A stretch of 64,000 nucleotides of DNA from Streptomyces sp. NA02950. Lineage in GTDB: Bacteria; Actinomycetota; Actinomycetes; Streptomycetales; Streptomycetaceae. A program made the translations under genes and the position numbers. Below are positions 51,903 to 60,137 of the stretch, piece after piece (positions within the stretch are counted from its first letter, which is position 1; the number at the start of each line of letters is the position of its first letter). The DNA lies in NCBI RefSeq assembly GCF_013364155.1, contig NZ_CP054916.1:5143001-5207000 (forward strand), given 5' to 3'. The notes under the pieces are model-generated. The model was given only the letters and a program-made list of their open reading frames with translations. It was not told the origin of the DNA and ran no database searches.

Positions 51903-52334
51903 GTGGACGCCTCCGAACTGGCTGCCCTCCGCACCATGTACATCTTCACGCCAATGGAGGGCGAAACTTGGGGCCTCACGTACCAGGACCTGGAAGCCAA
52001 GCTGCGTGAACGGGGCCCTGACGAGTTCGTCGACCTCGAACTCGGCGAGTCGATTCGGGGGACCAAAATGTACTTCGGTATCACGCTCGGGGACGAGAAG
52101 CTCGAGGGCATTGCGAGACTGTCACCGGAAGGTGTGGCCATCGATGACTGTCCCGCGCCTACGGCTGCGGCCTTCGTGAACTGGCTTCGGGAGAATATCG
52201 TTCCGGATGGGATGGCGATGACGTTCAATACTGAATGGGGACTGGAAGAGGGTCTGCCTGACGCTCCCGTACCCGATGTCCCGCGCCCACGCCTGATCGC
52301 AATCTTCCTGGCACACCTGGAGCAGACACTCTAG
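51903..52334 (+). CDS. putative immunity protein
   Basis: 143 residues from GTG 51903, 32 bp after the toxin stop. ELAALRTMYIFTPMEGETWGLTYQDLEAKLRERGPDEFVDLELGESIRGTKMYFGITLGDEKLEGIARLSPEGVAIDDCPAPTAAAFVNWLRENIVPDG. Small, acidic, soluble: the profile of immunity proteins to nuclease toxins. The position, not the sequence, gives the assignment. Confidence 0.68.
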   Translation: MDASELAALRTMYIFTPMEGETWGLTYQDLEAKLRERGPDEFVDLELGESIRGTKMYFGITLGDEKLEGIARLSPEGVAIDDCPAPTAAAFVNWLRENIVPDGMAMTFNTEWGLEEGLPDAPVPDVPRPRLIAIFLAHLEQTL

Positions 52335-52335
52335 G

Positions 52336-52790
52336 CCCTCCCTTCGAGAATGCGGCGCGTAGTCGCCTCAAGCAGATGATGGCGCAGACGAGTTCGAGTA
52401 GGCCCTGGTGCAGGTCGGTACGTATCTCGTAGCGGATACGGGCGTTTGAACCGGTGCAGCCACGCGAACCTGCGCTCGACGACCCATCGGGTCTTGCCCA
52501 GGCCGGAGCGTGCGGGGCGCCGCGACGGGCGATCTTCGGCGTGATGCCGCGGGCGTACAGCGCGCGACGGTGCTTGAGAAGTCGTAGCCGCGGTCAGCGA
52601 AAAGGCGTTTGGGCCGGTGGCGGGGCGGCCGCGTCGTCCGCGGATGTGCGGGCTTGCGTCAAGGAGGGCGCGAACAGGGTCACGCCATGCCGGTTTCCGC
52701 CGGTCAGCGAGATGGCGAGCGGAGTGCTGTGCCGGTCGACGATCACATGGTGTTTGGTGCCGGGACGGCTGCGGTCGACCGGTGAAGGTC
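52336..52790 (-). pseudogene. IS5-family transposase, frameshifted remnant
   Basis: Minus-strand pieces GPSPVDRSRPGTKHHVIVDRHSTPLAISLTGGNRH, then ADRGYDFSKHRRALYARGITPKIARRGAP, then GLGKTRWVVERRFAWLHRFKR, then IRYEIRTDLHQGLLELVCAIICLRRLRAAF form the DDE core and end of an IS5 transposase, in several frames. The N-terminus is absent. Confidence 0.82.
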
Positions 52791-52836
52791 CGGAGTGAGA
52801 CCCCCTTTTGAGCGCCCTGAACTCATTCTGAAGCGC

Positions 52837-53040
52837 TCATCGGCCCTCTTCCGGCGCCGACCGCCGGTCAGAGAGGCGATCCTGGTCGGCGGCGTCTCCG
52901 GTACGAGCCTCGGTGCGGCGACCCCGCGCCAGGTAGTCTCGGACGATCAACTCGACAGCGTCCTGCGGACTCCTCGTACCGGCCAGCAGCATCACCTCGA
53001 TCGCCAGATCGCTGTCCAGGCTGATAGTGACCTTCGTCAT
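52837..53040 (-). CDS. orphan VapB-type antitoxin
   Basis: 67 residues from ATG 53040 with GGGGGG upstream. MTKVTISLDSDLAIEVMLLAGTRSPQDAVELIVRDYLARGRR is the ribbon-helix-helix plus toxin-binding start of VapB antitoxins. Downstream there is only the IS5 remnant, with no PIN-domain toxin gene, so the toxin seems lost. Confidence 0.66.
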   Translation of the reverse strand: MTKVTISLDSDLAIEVMLLAGTRSPQDAVELIVRDYLARGRRTEARTGDAADQDRLSDRRSAPEEGR

Positions 53041-53332
53041 AACGCCCCCCTGAAGGACTCTCCGCGCAGCCTACCCAGGATCGGTGGCCAACATTTGGCG
53101 ATGGGTAGCTTGCGGCCCAAAGAGCAGAGGGACCGGGTCGGAAACTCGACCAGCCACGAACGGCTCATTCCGTAACGAGCTGTTAGCCCGCGATGGCCTG
53201 AAGGTCAACGGCCATGGCGGTGGCGCGGCGCGACGGGACAAGCGTGCCGAGCTCGACCGTGAGATCCGGGTCATCGCTGAGCTTGATCGCCTTGGTGCCA
53301 TCCAGGCCGACTACCCGGTCGGTGCGGGGGCA

Positions 53333-53951
53333 TGGAGGAGGGGCGCTGGATGGCGGTGCGGTGGGCGCCGGGGGACCTGATGGGACGCCTTGGCTCCAGC
53401 CCGTCACCAGGACACTCCCCGTGCGCGCGAGGTCGTAGCCGCCTGCGCGCGGTCCATGGCCACCGCGGCGGCGGCCCTTCACGCTGTCGGGTGGGCCCAC
53501 GCCGACATCCAGCCCACGAACGCACGGCTCGGCTGTCCTGATCGACTACGCGCCGGTGCACGGTCCGGTGGCAGCCGGTCTGCCTGATCTGGAGACCGGT
53601 CGGGTCCCGTACCGAGGCGCTCTCACGCGCACGACCGCCCCGGAGATCGCCCGGGCCCTGCTGGACACCCCCGAGACCGGGCACGTCCGTGCCACGGCCG
53701 CGTCCGATGTGTGGGCGCTGGGGGGCAGCGCTGTTCTGGTGCTGGACGGGGCACCGGCCCGTGGCGTATCGCGGGCCGGATGGCCCGCGTACGGGGAAGC
53801 TGCGAGACATCGCCGCGGGGGGCACGCGGGACGTCGCGCCGGTACGGCCGTGGCGCTTCCCTCGGTTCGAGGACGCTGTGATGGCCTGTCCGCATCCGCA
53901 TCCGGAGCCGCGCCCCTGCCCCGACGGCGTTCGAGTTCGTCTCCTCCCTGA
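53333..53951 (+). pseudogene. protein kinase-like gene, frameshifted
   Basis: Kinase landmarks in shifting frames: MEEGRWMAVRWAPGDLMG, AAALHAVGWAHADIQPTN (catalytic loop-like HADIQPTN), GRVPYRGALTRTTAPEIARALLDTPE (APE motif), ATAASDVWALG, then KLRDIAAGGTRDVAPVRPWRFPRFEDAVMAC. The order matches a single kinase-fold gene found in Streptomyces, broken by at least two shifts. Confidence 0.68.
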
Positions 53952-54192
53952 CCGGCTCGTCCTCATCCCCTCGCTTCCCCACGGGCTTTCCTCGAGCGCA
54001 GGATGGGGTGATCTTCGCACCACTCATGACCAGCGAACCCACTCGCACCGCTCGGATAGCATGTTCAAACTCACGATGATCGCCCTCATCGCTCGTCCTT
54101 CACCGGAAAACCATGCTGTCCAGCACAAAGCGTGACTTGGTTAATCAACGTCCAACAAATCGGCCAGACAATTGATATCTATAGCATCGCGG

Positions 54193-55548
54193 ATGTTTTC
54201 GCGAATAAGCCGCACAATTGGGTTCGCCGCGTGGCGTCAACCACGGGCGATGCTGTGGGCCGCGGCGGGTGTGGTGGCCCTCGGGTTCTTCATCGCGCTG
54301 GAGCTCGCCGCGCGTCGGTACGGTCTGCCGGGGCCGATCACCACCCAGGCGCAAGAGGTGGTCCTCGCGCCCAAGTCGGGGTTCCTGTTGTACGCCGGTA
54401 TGGCGTTGATGATGGTGGTGCTGACCTGGCGGGAACGATTCATCGCGACTGGTGTCGCGATCGGCATCGACGTCGTCTTCGTGCTGGTGCGGTGGGTGCT
54501 CGACGTCAAGGTGACCGAAGGCCACCCCTTCGGAAACGGCGCGTTGTGGGTGATGTTGGGCTGTGCGGTCATCGCTGTCACGCGCCGCACCGGCCGGGAA
54601 CGTGCGCTGCTGCTGAAGGGCGTCGGGCTGGGTCTGCTGCTGGTGGCCGGCCGCAAGACGGGCGATACCTGGCTGCTCATCACGTCCAAGACCCGCCCGG
54701 CGGTGCTCGACCAGTACCTGGCAACCGCCGATCACGCGCTGGGCGACCCGTCGTGGCTGGTGGGCCGGATCGTCAAGGCCACCGGCCCGATCGGCAGCCA
54801 TGTTCTCGACTACGTCTACATTCAGCTTGCGGTGGCCGCGGTCATCGTCACAATCTACCAGCTGCGTCACGTGGCGGTCGAGCGCCGGTTCCCGCGCCAT
54901 CATCTGGTGCGCACCTTTCTGGTGATCGGCCTCGTCGGGCCGGGCATCTACATGATCTTCCCGGTGGTCGGACCGATCTTCGCCTACGGTCCGGGCGCCA
55001 CCGGCACCGGCGGCGTGGAATGGGCGGTGGCCAACCTGTGGCCGCATACGCCGCCGCCGATCGCTGTCCCGCACCCGATGCCGTACGACCAGATCACCCC
55101 TCGCAACTGCATGCCCAGCCTGCACACGGCGTGGGCTACCGCGATCTTCATTCATTCCCGCAAGGGCCCACGGATACTGCGCTTCGCCGGCGCGTTCTGG
55201 CTGGTTGCCACGCTCGGCGCAACGCTGGGCTTCGGCTACCACTACGGCGTGGATCTCCTTGCCGGGGTGGTGTTCGCGCTCACGATCGAGGCGGCGCTGC
55301 GTTCGCTCGCGTATGGCTGGGACCGGTCAGGAATTCAGCTGGTCGCTCATGGCGCGACGGTTTTCGCCGCGCTTCTGGTGGCGTATCGCTGTCTGCCGGT
55401 GGAGATGGCAAAGCATCCGTGGGTGTTCGGGCCCCTTCTCCTGCTGGCGATGGGCTCGGTGGTCCATCGCTACGCACGGACCACCAAACTGTGGGAAGGG
55501 AAGGCCGTACCGGCGCCGCTGCCGGAGCCGCAACCCGAGCTGGTCTGA
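54193..55548 (+). CDS. PAP2-family membrane phosphatase
   Basis: 451 residues from ATG 54193 (TTG 54172 is an alternative; no clear ribosome site). About nine membrane segments. The phosphatase motifs in the second half are MPSLHTAWATA (RNCMPSLH, with catalytic His) and GFGYHYGVDLLAGVV (His and Asp). This is the inositol-phosphotransferase-like PAP2_3 group; likely dephosphorylates a lipid or glycolipid phosphate. The 5' end is notably AT-richer than the rest, suggesting acquisition. Confidence 0.88.
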   Translation: MFSRISRTIGFAAWRQPRAMLWAAAGVVALGFFIALELAARRYGLPGPITTQAQEVVLAPKSGFLLYAGMALMMVVLTWRERFIATGVAIGIDVVFVLVRWVLDVKVTEGHPFGNGALWVMLGCAVIAVTRRTGRERALLLKGVGLGLLLVAGRKTGDTWLLITSKTRPAVLDQYLATADHALGDPSWLVGRIVKATGPIGSHVLDYVYIQLAVAAVIVTIYQLRHVAVERRFPRHHLVRTFLVIGLVGPGIYMIFPVVGPIFAYGPGATGTGGVEWAVANLWPHTPPPIAVPHPMPYDQITPRNCMPSLHTAWATAIFIHSRKGPRILRFAGAFWLVATLGATLGFGYHYGVDLLAGVVFALTIEAALRSLAYGWDRSGIQLVAHGATVFAALLVAYRCLPVEMAKHPWVFGPLLLLAMGSVVHRYARTTKLWEGKAVPAPLPEPQPELV

Positions 55549-55585
55549 GGCAGGCGGTCCCCGGTGGCCCCCGGCGGTTCGGCGG

Positions 55586-56425
55586 TCAGATCAGGAACGC
55601 CGTCGTGGTCGACACGAAGCGGCTGGGGTCGTCGAGCCAGGGGAAGTGGCCGGCGCCGGTCTGGGTCGTGAAGTGGGGGGCGGGGAGGAGGTCGGCCAGA
55701 GCGGCCACGGCCGGGGGCGGGGAGTTCAGGTCGAACTCTCCGGCGAGGAGCAGCACCGGCTGGTGGAAGCCGGCGAGGGCGGTGCGGGTGGCGTCGGGGG
55801 CGAAGGCGCCCTCGGAGACGTAGACGGCGGCGGCCTCGTTGTTGCGCTGGGTGGCCTCGGCGGCCTGGTGGGCCTGGGCGGTGGCGTCCCAGTGGCCGTA
55901 GCGGAAGGGCGCGATGGCCTGCCAGGAGTCAGGGGTGGAACGGCCGGAGACGATCGCTTCCAGGGCCGCGAAGGCCGTCGGGAACCACGGTTCGTCCTGG
56001 CGGAGCAGGGCCGTCGCGTGGCGGTCGTCGGCGGTGATCGTGATGCCGGGCGCCATGGGGCTCGGAGTGATCAGAGCCAGTCTGCGGATGCGGTCCGGGT
56101 GGCCCTCCGCGTAGCGGAGGGCCAGATTGGTGCCGCCGGAGTGGGCGAGCAGGTCGGCGCGGTCGAGGCCGAGGTGGGCGCGGAGGGCTTCCACGTCGGG
56201 GATGAGCCGGTCGCAGCGGTAGGTGGCGGGGTCCCGCGGGGCGGCCGAGCGGCCCGTTCCGCGGAGGTGCAGCTTGATCAGGCGGTGGTGGGCGGAGAGA
56301 CCGCCGAGGTCGCCCAGGTAGGCGGGGTCCTGCATCGGGCCGCCGGGGATGACGATCAGCGGGGATCCCTCTCCGAGGACGTCATAGGCGAGTTCGGTGC
56401 CGTCGGGTGCGGTGAAGGCGGGCAT
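55586..56425 (-). CDS. alpha/beta-fold hydrolase
   Basis: 279 residues from ATG 56425. GEGSPLIVIPGGPMQDPAYLGDL (oxyanion region), nucleophile elbow LLAHSGGTNLALRYA with Ser, catalytic Asp in LLLAGEFDLNSPP and His in TGAGHFPWLDDPSRF. Resembles proline iminopeptidase-like hydrolases. Substrate unknown. Confidence 0.92.
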   Translation of the reverse strand: MPAFTAPDGTELAYDVLGEGSPLIVIPGGPMQDPAYLGDLGGLSAHHRLIKLHLRGTGRSAAPRDPATYRCDRLIPDVEALRAHLGLDRADLLAHSGGTNLALRYAEGHPDRIRRLALITPSPMAPGITITADDRHATALLRQDEPWFPTAFAALEAIVSGRSTPDSWQAIAPFRYGHWDATAQAHQAAEATQRNNEAAAVYVSEGAFAPDATRTALAGFHQPVLLLAGEFDLNSPPPAVAALADLLPAPHFTTQTGAGHFPWLDDPSRFVSTTTAFLI

Positions 56426-56470
56426 GGGCGGGGCCTTTCGGGAGGTACGCGGCTGGATAGGCTGCGGAGA

Positions 56471-56665
56471 ATGGAAGCGATCGGTGACGGGCCGCTGTCG
56501 GACGGCGAATTCGAGCTGTTTCTCGGGCTGTTGAAGCGGTTCTGCGCGGATGAACTCGATCAGTGGGAGGCGTGGCGGACGCCCACTCCCTACGGGACGG
56601 TCTACGTCAACATCAGCCGGGGGCTGCCACCTGGTGACGAGCCGGGTATGTACCGGCCGATCTGA
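56471..56665 (+). CDS. small conserved hypothetical protein
   Basis: 64 residues from ATG 56471: MEAIGDGPLSDGEFELFLGLLKRFCADELDQWEAWRTPTPYGTVYVNISRGLPPGDEPGMYRPI. Divergent from the hydrolase, convergent with the next gene. No domain recognised; composition and codon use look genuine. Confidence 0.72.
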   Translation: MEAIGDGPLSDGEFELFLGLLKRFCADELDQWEAWRTPTPYGTVYVNISRGLPPGDEPGMYRPI

Positions 56666-56671
56666 GCGTGG

Positions 56672-57076
56672 TCAGACGCGGTGCTCCCACCAGCCGGGGA
56701 CGTCCGGCGGGGCCCCGTACGTCGTGGCGAGCACCCGGCGGTCCACCGCCCCTACCACCGCCGCGAGTTCGCGGCGGGCGCGGCGGGAGAGGGAGTGGAG
56801 CACGCGCTCCAGGCCCCGGCGGCCCTCGGGTTCCGGCTCACAGCACGGACACAGGGTGGAGGGGCCGGTGCCGCCCCGCCGGTTCGCCTCCGCCGCCTGG
56901 CGTTTCCACCCGGCCAGGTCCCGGGCGACCTCGCCGGGGTTGCCGCGGGCGCGCTCCAGGCGGTGGGTCTCGCCCAGCGTCGCCGCGGACACACCGTCGA
57001 TGACCGAGGAGCGCTCGCCTCTGCGCGGGTGACGGGGGAGGGCGGCCCGTACCGCTGCCGGTGATTTACGCGGCAT
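56672..57076 (-). CDS. hypothetical protein with CPCC motif
   Basis: 134 residues from ATG 57076. Basic (MPRKSPAAVRAALPRHPRRGERSSVIDGVSAATLGETHRLERARGNPGEVARDLAGWKRQAAEANRRGGTGPSTLCPCCEPEPEG) and ends RRVLATTYGAPPDVPGWWEHRV. C-x-C-C may bind metal. Unknown family, common in streptomycetes as I recall. Confidence 0.72.
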   Translation of the reverse strand: MPRKSPAAVRAALPRHPRRGERSSVIDGVSAATLGETHRLERARGNPGEVARDLAGWKRQAAEANRRGGTGPSTLCPCCEPEPEGRRGLERVLHSLSRRARRELAAVVGAVDRRVLATTYGAPPDVPGWWEHRV

Positions 57077-57188
57077 GGCTCCCGGGCTGGTCCGGTGTGC
57101 GGGGCGTGGGTGTCATGCGCGCAGGGTGGCACAGTCCGATTCGGCAGGCCACCGTATTTCCGGCGGGGTCCACGGTAGAAAGGGAATC

Positions 57189-57698
57189 ATGCCGACGAGT
57201 TCGCCCGTTCCCGAGTCCGATGTCGAGGCGATGGTCCACGCCTTGTTGATCGCCTCCCGTCTGCTGCTCGCCGTCTCGGCGCGGTCCTTGGCGGCGGTGG
57301 AGGAGACGCTGACGCTGCCGCAGTTCCGGATGCTGGTGGCGCTGGACAACAGCGGGCCGCTCACGCTGTCCCGGCTGGCCGAGGAGTTGGGGGTGCAGCC
57401 GTCCACGGCGATGCGGATGATCGATCGGCTGGTGGCGGCCGGTGTGGTGGCCCGCGGTGTCTCGGCCGTGGACCGGCGGGCGAGTGTGATCTCGCTGACC
57501 GATGCAGGGCGGCGGACGGTGGAGGAGGTCACCGAGCGGCGGAAGGGTGAGCTCGCGGGGATCGTGGAGGCCATGCCGGTGGGACAGCGGCGTGGACTGA
57601 TCGAGGCGTTGCAGGCGTTCACCAAGGCCGGTGGCGAGCCCTCGGGCGGGCCGTCGGGCGACGGGCGGGGGGCGCGGCGGCAGGTCGCCGGTTGGTGA
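57189..57698 (+). CDS. MarR-family regulator
   Basis: 169 residues from ATG 57189 (AGGGAATC upstream). Winged helix: LTLPQFRMLVALDNSGPLTLSRLAEELGVQPSTAMRMIDRLVAAGVVARGVSAVDRRASVISLTDAGRRTVEEV. Standard MarR fold with the DRR wing. Target unknown; neighbours are unrelated. Confidence 0.92.
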   Translation: MPTSSPVPESDVEAMVHALLIASRLLLAVSARSLAAVEETLTLPQFRMLVALDNSGPLTLSRLAEELGVQPSTAMRMIDRLVAAGVVARGVSAVDRRASVISLTDAGRRTVEEVTERRKGELAGIVEAMPVGQRRGLIEALQAFTKAGGEPSGGPSGDGRGARRQVAGW

Positions 57699-57727
57699 GG
57701 GTGCGGCCGCGGACCCGTCCCGCGAGG

Positions 57728-58165
57728 TCATCGGTCGTCCGTCGTCCCGTCCGGCGGCGCGGGGGACCACAACCCCGCGGCGGTTCCCTCATCCAGGTGC
57801 CGTTCGTAGGTCACGACCTTGGTGCGGATGATGTCCAGGCAGGCGGTGAGGGCCGCGATCTTGGACTGGACATGACGTTCGTGTTCCCGCAGCAGGGCCA
57901 GACGCTCGGGCTCATTGCCCCCTCCGGCGCGGACGAGGGCGGCGAACTGCCTGATCGTGGCGATCGGCATACCCGAGGCACGGAACCGGTCGCACAGCAG
58001 GAGCCAGTCCACGTCGGCCTGTTCGTACGTACGCTGTCCGCCCGCGGTCCGGGGTATCTCCCGCAGGAACAGGCCCTCGCGCTCGAAGAACCGCAGCGCG
58101 TGCACGCTCATACCCGTCACCCTGGAAACCCTGCCGATGGACAAGCCGCCCGTGTTCTCCGCCAT
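57728..58165 (-). CDS. MerR-family regulator
   Basis: 145 residues from ATG 58165. GLSIGRVSRVTGMSVHALRFFEREGLFLREIPRTAGGQRTYEQADVDWL is the MerR HTH, followed by a long dimerising helix (LLREHERHVQSKIAALTACLDIIRTKVVTYERHLDEG). Divergent from the SDR gene; likely its activator. Confidence 0.92.
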   Translation of the reverse strand: MAENTGGLSIGRVSRVTGMSVHALRFFEREGLFLREIPRTAGGQRTYEQADVDWLLLCDRFRASGMPIATIRQFAALVRAGGGNEPERLALLREHERHVQSKIAALTACLDIIRTKVVTYERHLDEGTAAGLWSPAPPDGTTDDR

Positions 58166-58213
58166 GGGGGCACCGTAGCTTGAGCCCGTCCGTCGCTTGA
58201 TCCGGCCCATCGC

Positions 58214-58244
58214 TTGACCTCGCCTGCGGTCCAGCTTTTACCGT
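58214..58244 (+). promoter_or_regulatory. MerR-type promoter with 19-bp spacer before the SDR gene
   Basis: TTGACC (58214-58219) and TACCGT (58239-58244) are separated by 19 bp, the long spacer typical of MerR-activated promoters. A partial dyad GACC...GGTC lies between them. The SDR start is 8 bp past the -10. Confidence 0.5.
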
Positions 58245-58252
58245 CCTTTCGC

Positions 58253-59248
58253 ATGATCAACGAACAGCGCAGGCTGGGTACCGGATTCGGCGCGCACAGC
58301 ACCGCCGACGACGTCCTCACCGGGATCGATCTGACGGGCACCACCGCACTGGTCACCGGTGGGTACTCCGGGCTCGGACTGGAGACGACGCGCGCCCTGA
58401 CCCGCGCCGGAGCGCGCGTCATCGTTCCCGCGCGGCGGACCGCCACCGCCGGGGAAGCCCTGCGGGGCGTACCCGGGAGCGAGGTGCAGCCGATGGACCT
58501 GGGCGATCTCGAGAGCGTACGGTCCTTCGCCGACCGCTTCCTGGACACCGGGCGCACCCTGGACATCGTCATCAACGGGGCCGGGGTGATGGCTTGTCCG
58601 GAGACCCGGGTGGGGCCGGGCTGGGAGGCGCACTTCGCCGTCAACCACCTCGGACACTTCGCTCTCGTCGGCCGTCTGCGCCCGTCCCTCGCCCCCGGTG
58701 CCCGGGTGGTGGCCGTCGCGTCGTCGGGCCATTTCCTCTCCGGCATCCGGTGGGACGACCTCCACTTCCGTGGCGGCTACGACCGCTGGCTGGCCTATGC
58801 GCAGTCCAAGACCGCGAACGCCCTCTTCGCCCGGCACCTGGACCGGATCGGTGCCGCTGCCGGGGTACGTGCTTTCGCTGTGCACCCCGGCAGCATCCTC
58901 ACCCCGCTCCAGCGCCATGTTCCGCGTGAGGAGTGGTCCGCGCTCGGCTGGATCACCGCCGACGGCCGCGCCGCCGAGGGCTTCAAGACGCCGTCGCAAG
59001 GGGCGGCGACGGCCGTCTGGGCGGCGACGTCACCGCTGCTCGACGGCCACGGCGGTGTCTACTGCCAGGACTGCGATCTCGCGGAGCCCGCCACGAGCGA
59101 CGACATGCTCGTCGGCGGGGTCAAACCGTGGGCCGTGGACCCGGAGGCGGCGGCCCGGCTCTGGGGCCTCTCCGCCGAACTCACCGGTGTGGACCCGTCC
59201 TTCTGTGGCCCTGGGAGGGTACGGACGTTTCCGGGCAGGGGATTGTAG
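58253..59248 (+). CDS. short-chain dehydrogenase (retinol-dehydrogenase-like)
   Basis: 331 residues from ATG 58253 (MINEQRRLGTGF). ALVTGGYSGLGLETTRAL (glycine motif), INGAGVMACP, and the active site SSGHFLSGIRWDDLHFRGGYDRWLAYAQSKTAN with Tyr-x3-Lys. Extended C-terminus GGVYCQDCDLAEPATSDDM. Likely oxidises or reduces a hydrophobic carbonyl; controlled by the divergent MerR gene. Confidence 0.92.
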   Translation: MINEQRRLGTGFGAHSTADDVLTGIDLTGTTALVTGGYSGLGLETTRALTRAGARVIVPARRTATAGEALRGVPGSEVQPMDLGDLESVRSFADRFLDTGRTLDIVINGAGVMACPETRVGPGWEAHFAVNHLGHFALVGRLRPSLAPGARVVAVASSGHFLSGIRWDDLHFRGGYDRWLAYAQSKTANALFARHLDRIGAAAGVRAFAVHPGSILTPLQRHVPREEWSALGWITADGRAAEGFKTPSQGAATAVWAATSPLLDGHGGVYCQDCDLAEPATSDDMLVGGVKPWAVDPEAAARLWGLSAELTGVDPSFCGPGRVRTFPGRGL

Positions 59249-59410
59249 GCGAACCGACTGCGCTTCGGGCCCGCTTTGAGCACAACCGACGAAAAAGATT
59301 CTTGCTCAGTGCAAAGTTCGTGTGTTGCGTATTCCCAGGAGTCCACAGCAGTCCCTTGCACTACGGCCACGGCTCCTCAGTGACGGACCGTTGTGCCCCC
59401 AGGAGGCATG

Positions 59411-60094
59411 ATGAAATCTCACGCCCGGAACGCACGAAGCAACGGCCCCGCCTTTCCCATGAGTCGCGTACTCGCTGCCGTGGTCGCCCTGGTGGCGATC
59501 GTCGCCGGGGTGGCCGTCTGGATGTCGCAGAGCGATGGCGCGGACGAAGGTGACTCGGTGGCGGGGCACCTGCCGTCGGCGCAGAACGCCGGAGCGGCGG
59601 CCGCCGGGTCCGGGGGACTCACCGAACTGGACAAGACCTTCCTGGTCAAGGTCCGGCAGGCCGGGCTGTGGGAGATACCGGCCGGGCGGATGGCCCAGAG
59701 CCAGGCCTCGAGCGAGGCGATCAAACGGGCCGGAATGCATCTGCTGGACGGCCACAGCAAGCTGGACCAGCTCACTCGTGAGGACGCCAAGGCCCTCAAC
59801 GTCCCGCTCCCCGACGAGGCCAGTGCCGAGCAGCAGGGCTGGGTGGACCAGATGAAGGCCGCCAAGGGGCGCGAGTTCGACCAGACCTTCGTGGATCTGC
59901 TGCGCGCCTCGCACGGCAAGATCTTCATCACCATCGGCCAGGTCCGCGCCACCACCAAGAACGCCATGATCCGGCGGCTGGCCACGCAGGCCAACAACAC
60001 CGTGAACGACCACATGGAGGTCCTGGAGGACACCGGTCTGGTGACCGACGCCGTGCTGGACGATGTGGCGTCCACCGTCCCCAAGTCCAAGTAG
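59411..60094 (+). CDS. DUF4142 membrane-anchored protein
   Basis: 227 residues from ATG 59411; AGGAGG at 59401 gives proper spacing for this rather than the ATG at 59408. One N-terminal membrane anchor (MSRVLAAVVALVAIVAGVAVW). DUF4142 region from about 75: LTELDKTFLVKVRQAGLWEIPAGRMAQSQASSEAIKRAGMHLLDGHSKLDQLTREDAKALNVPLPDEASAEQQGWVDQM. Helical-bundle, often linked to stress; exact role unknown. Confidence 0.9.
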   Translation: MKSHARNARSNGPAFPMSRVLAAVVALVAIVAGVAVWMSQSDGADEGDSVAGHLPSAQNAGAAAAGSGGLTELDKTFLVKVRQAGLWEIPAGRMAQSQASSEAIKRAGMHLLDGHSKLDQLTREDAKALNVPLPDEASAEQQGWVDQMKAAKGREFDQTFVDLLRASHGKIFITIGQVRATTKNAMIRRLATQANNTVNDHMEVLEDTGLVTDAVLDDVASTVPKSK

Positions 60095-60137
60095 CCGCCC
60101 CGAGCGGTCGGTCACCAGGTGACCGGCAGACGCCGCT

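Noticed and set aside
53183-53500. Minus-strand open frame ending DRVVGLDGTKAIKLSDDPDLTVELGTL
   Set aside because: The end looks protein-like, but I recognise no family, the start is Pro-rich noise, and it overlaps the kinase-like remnant.
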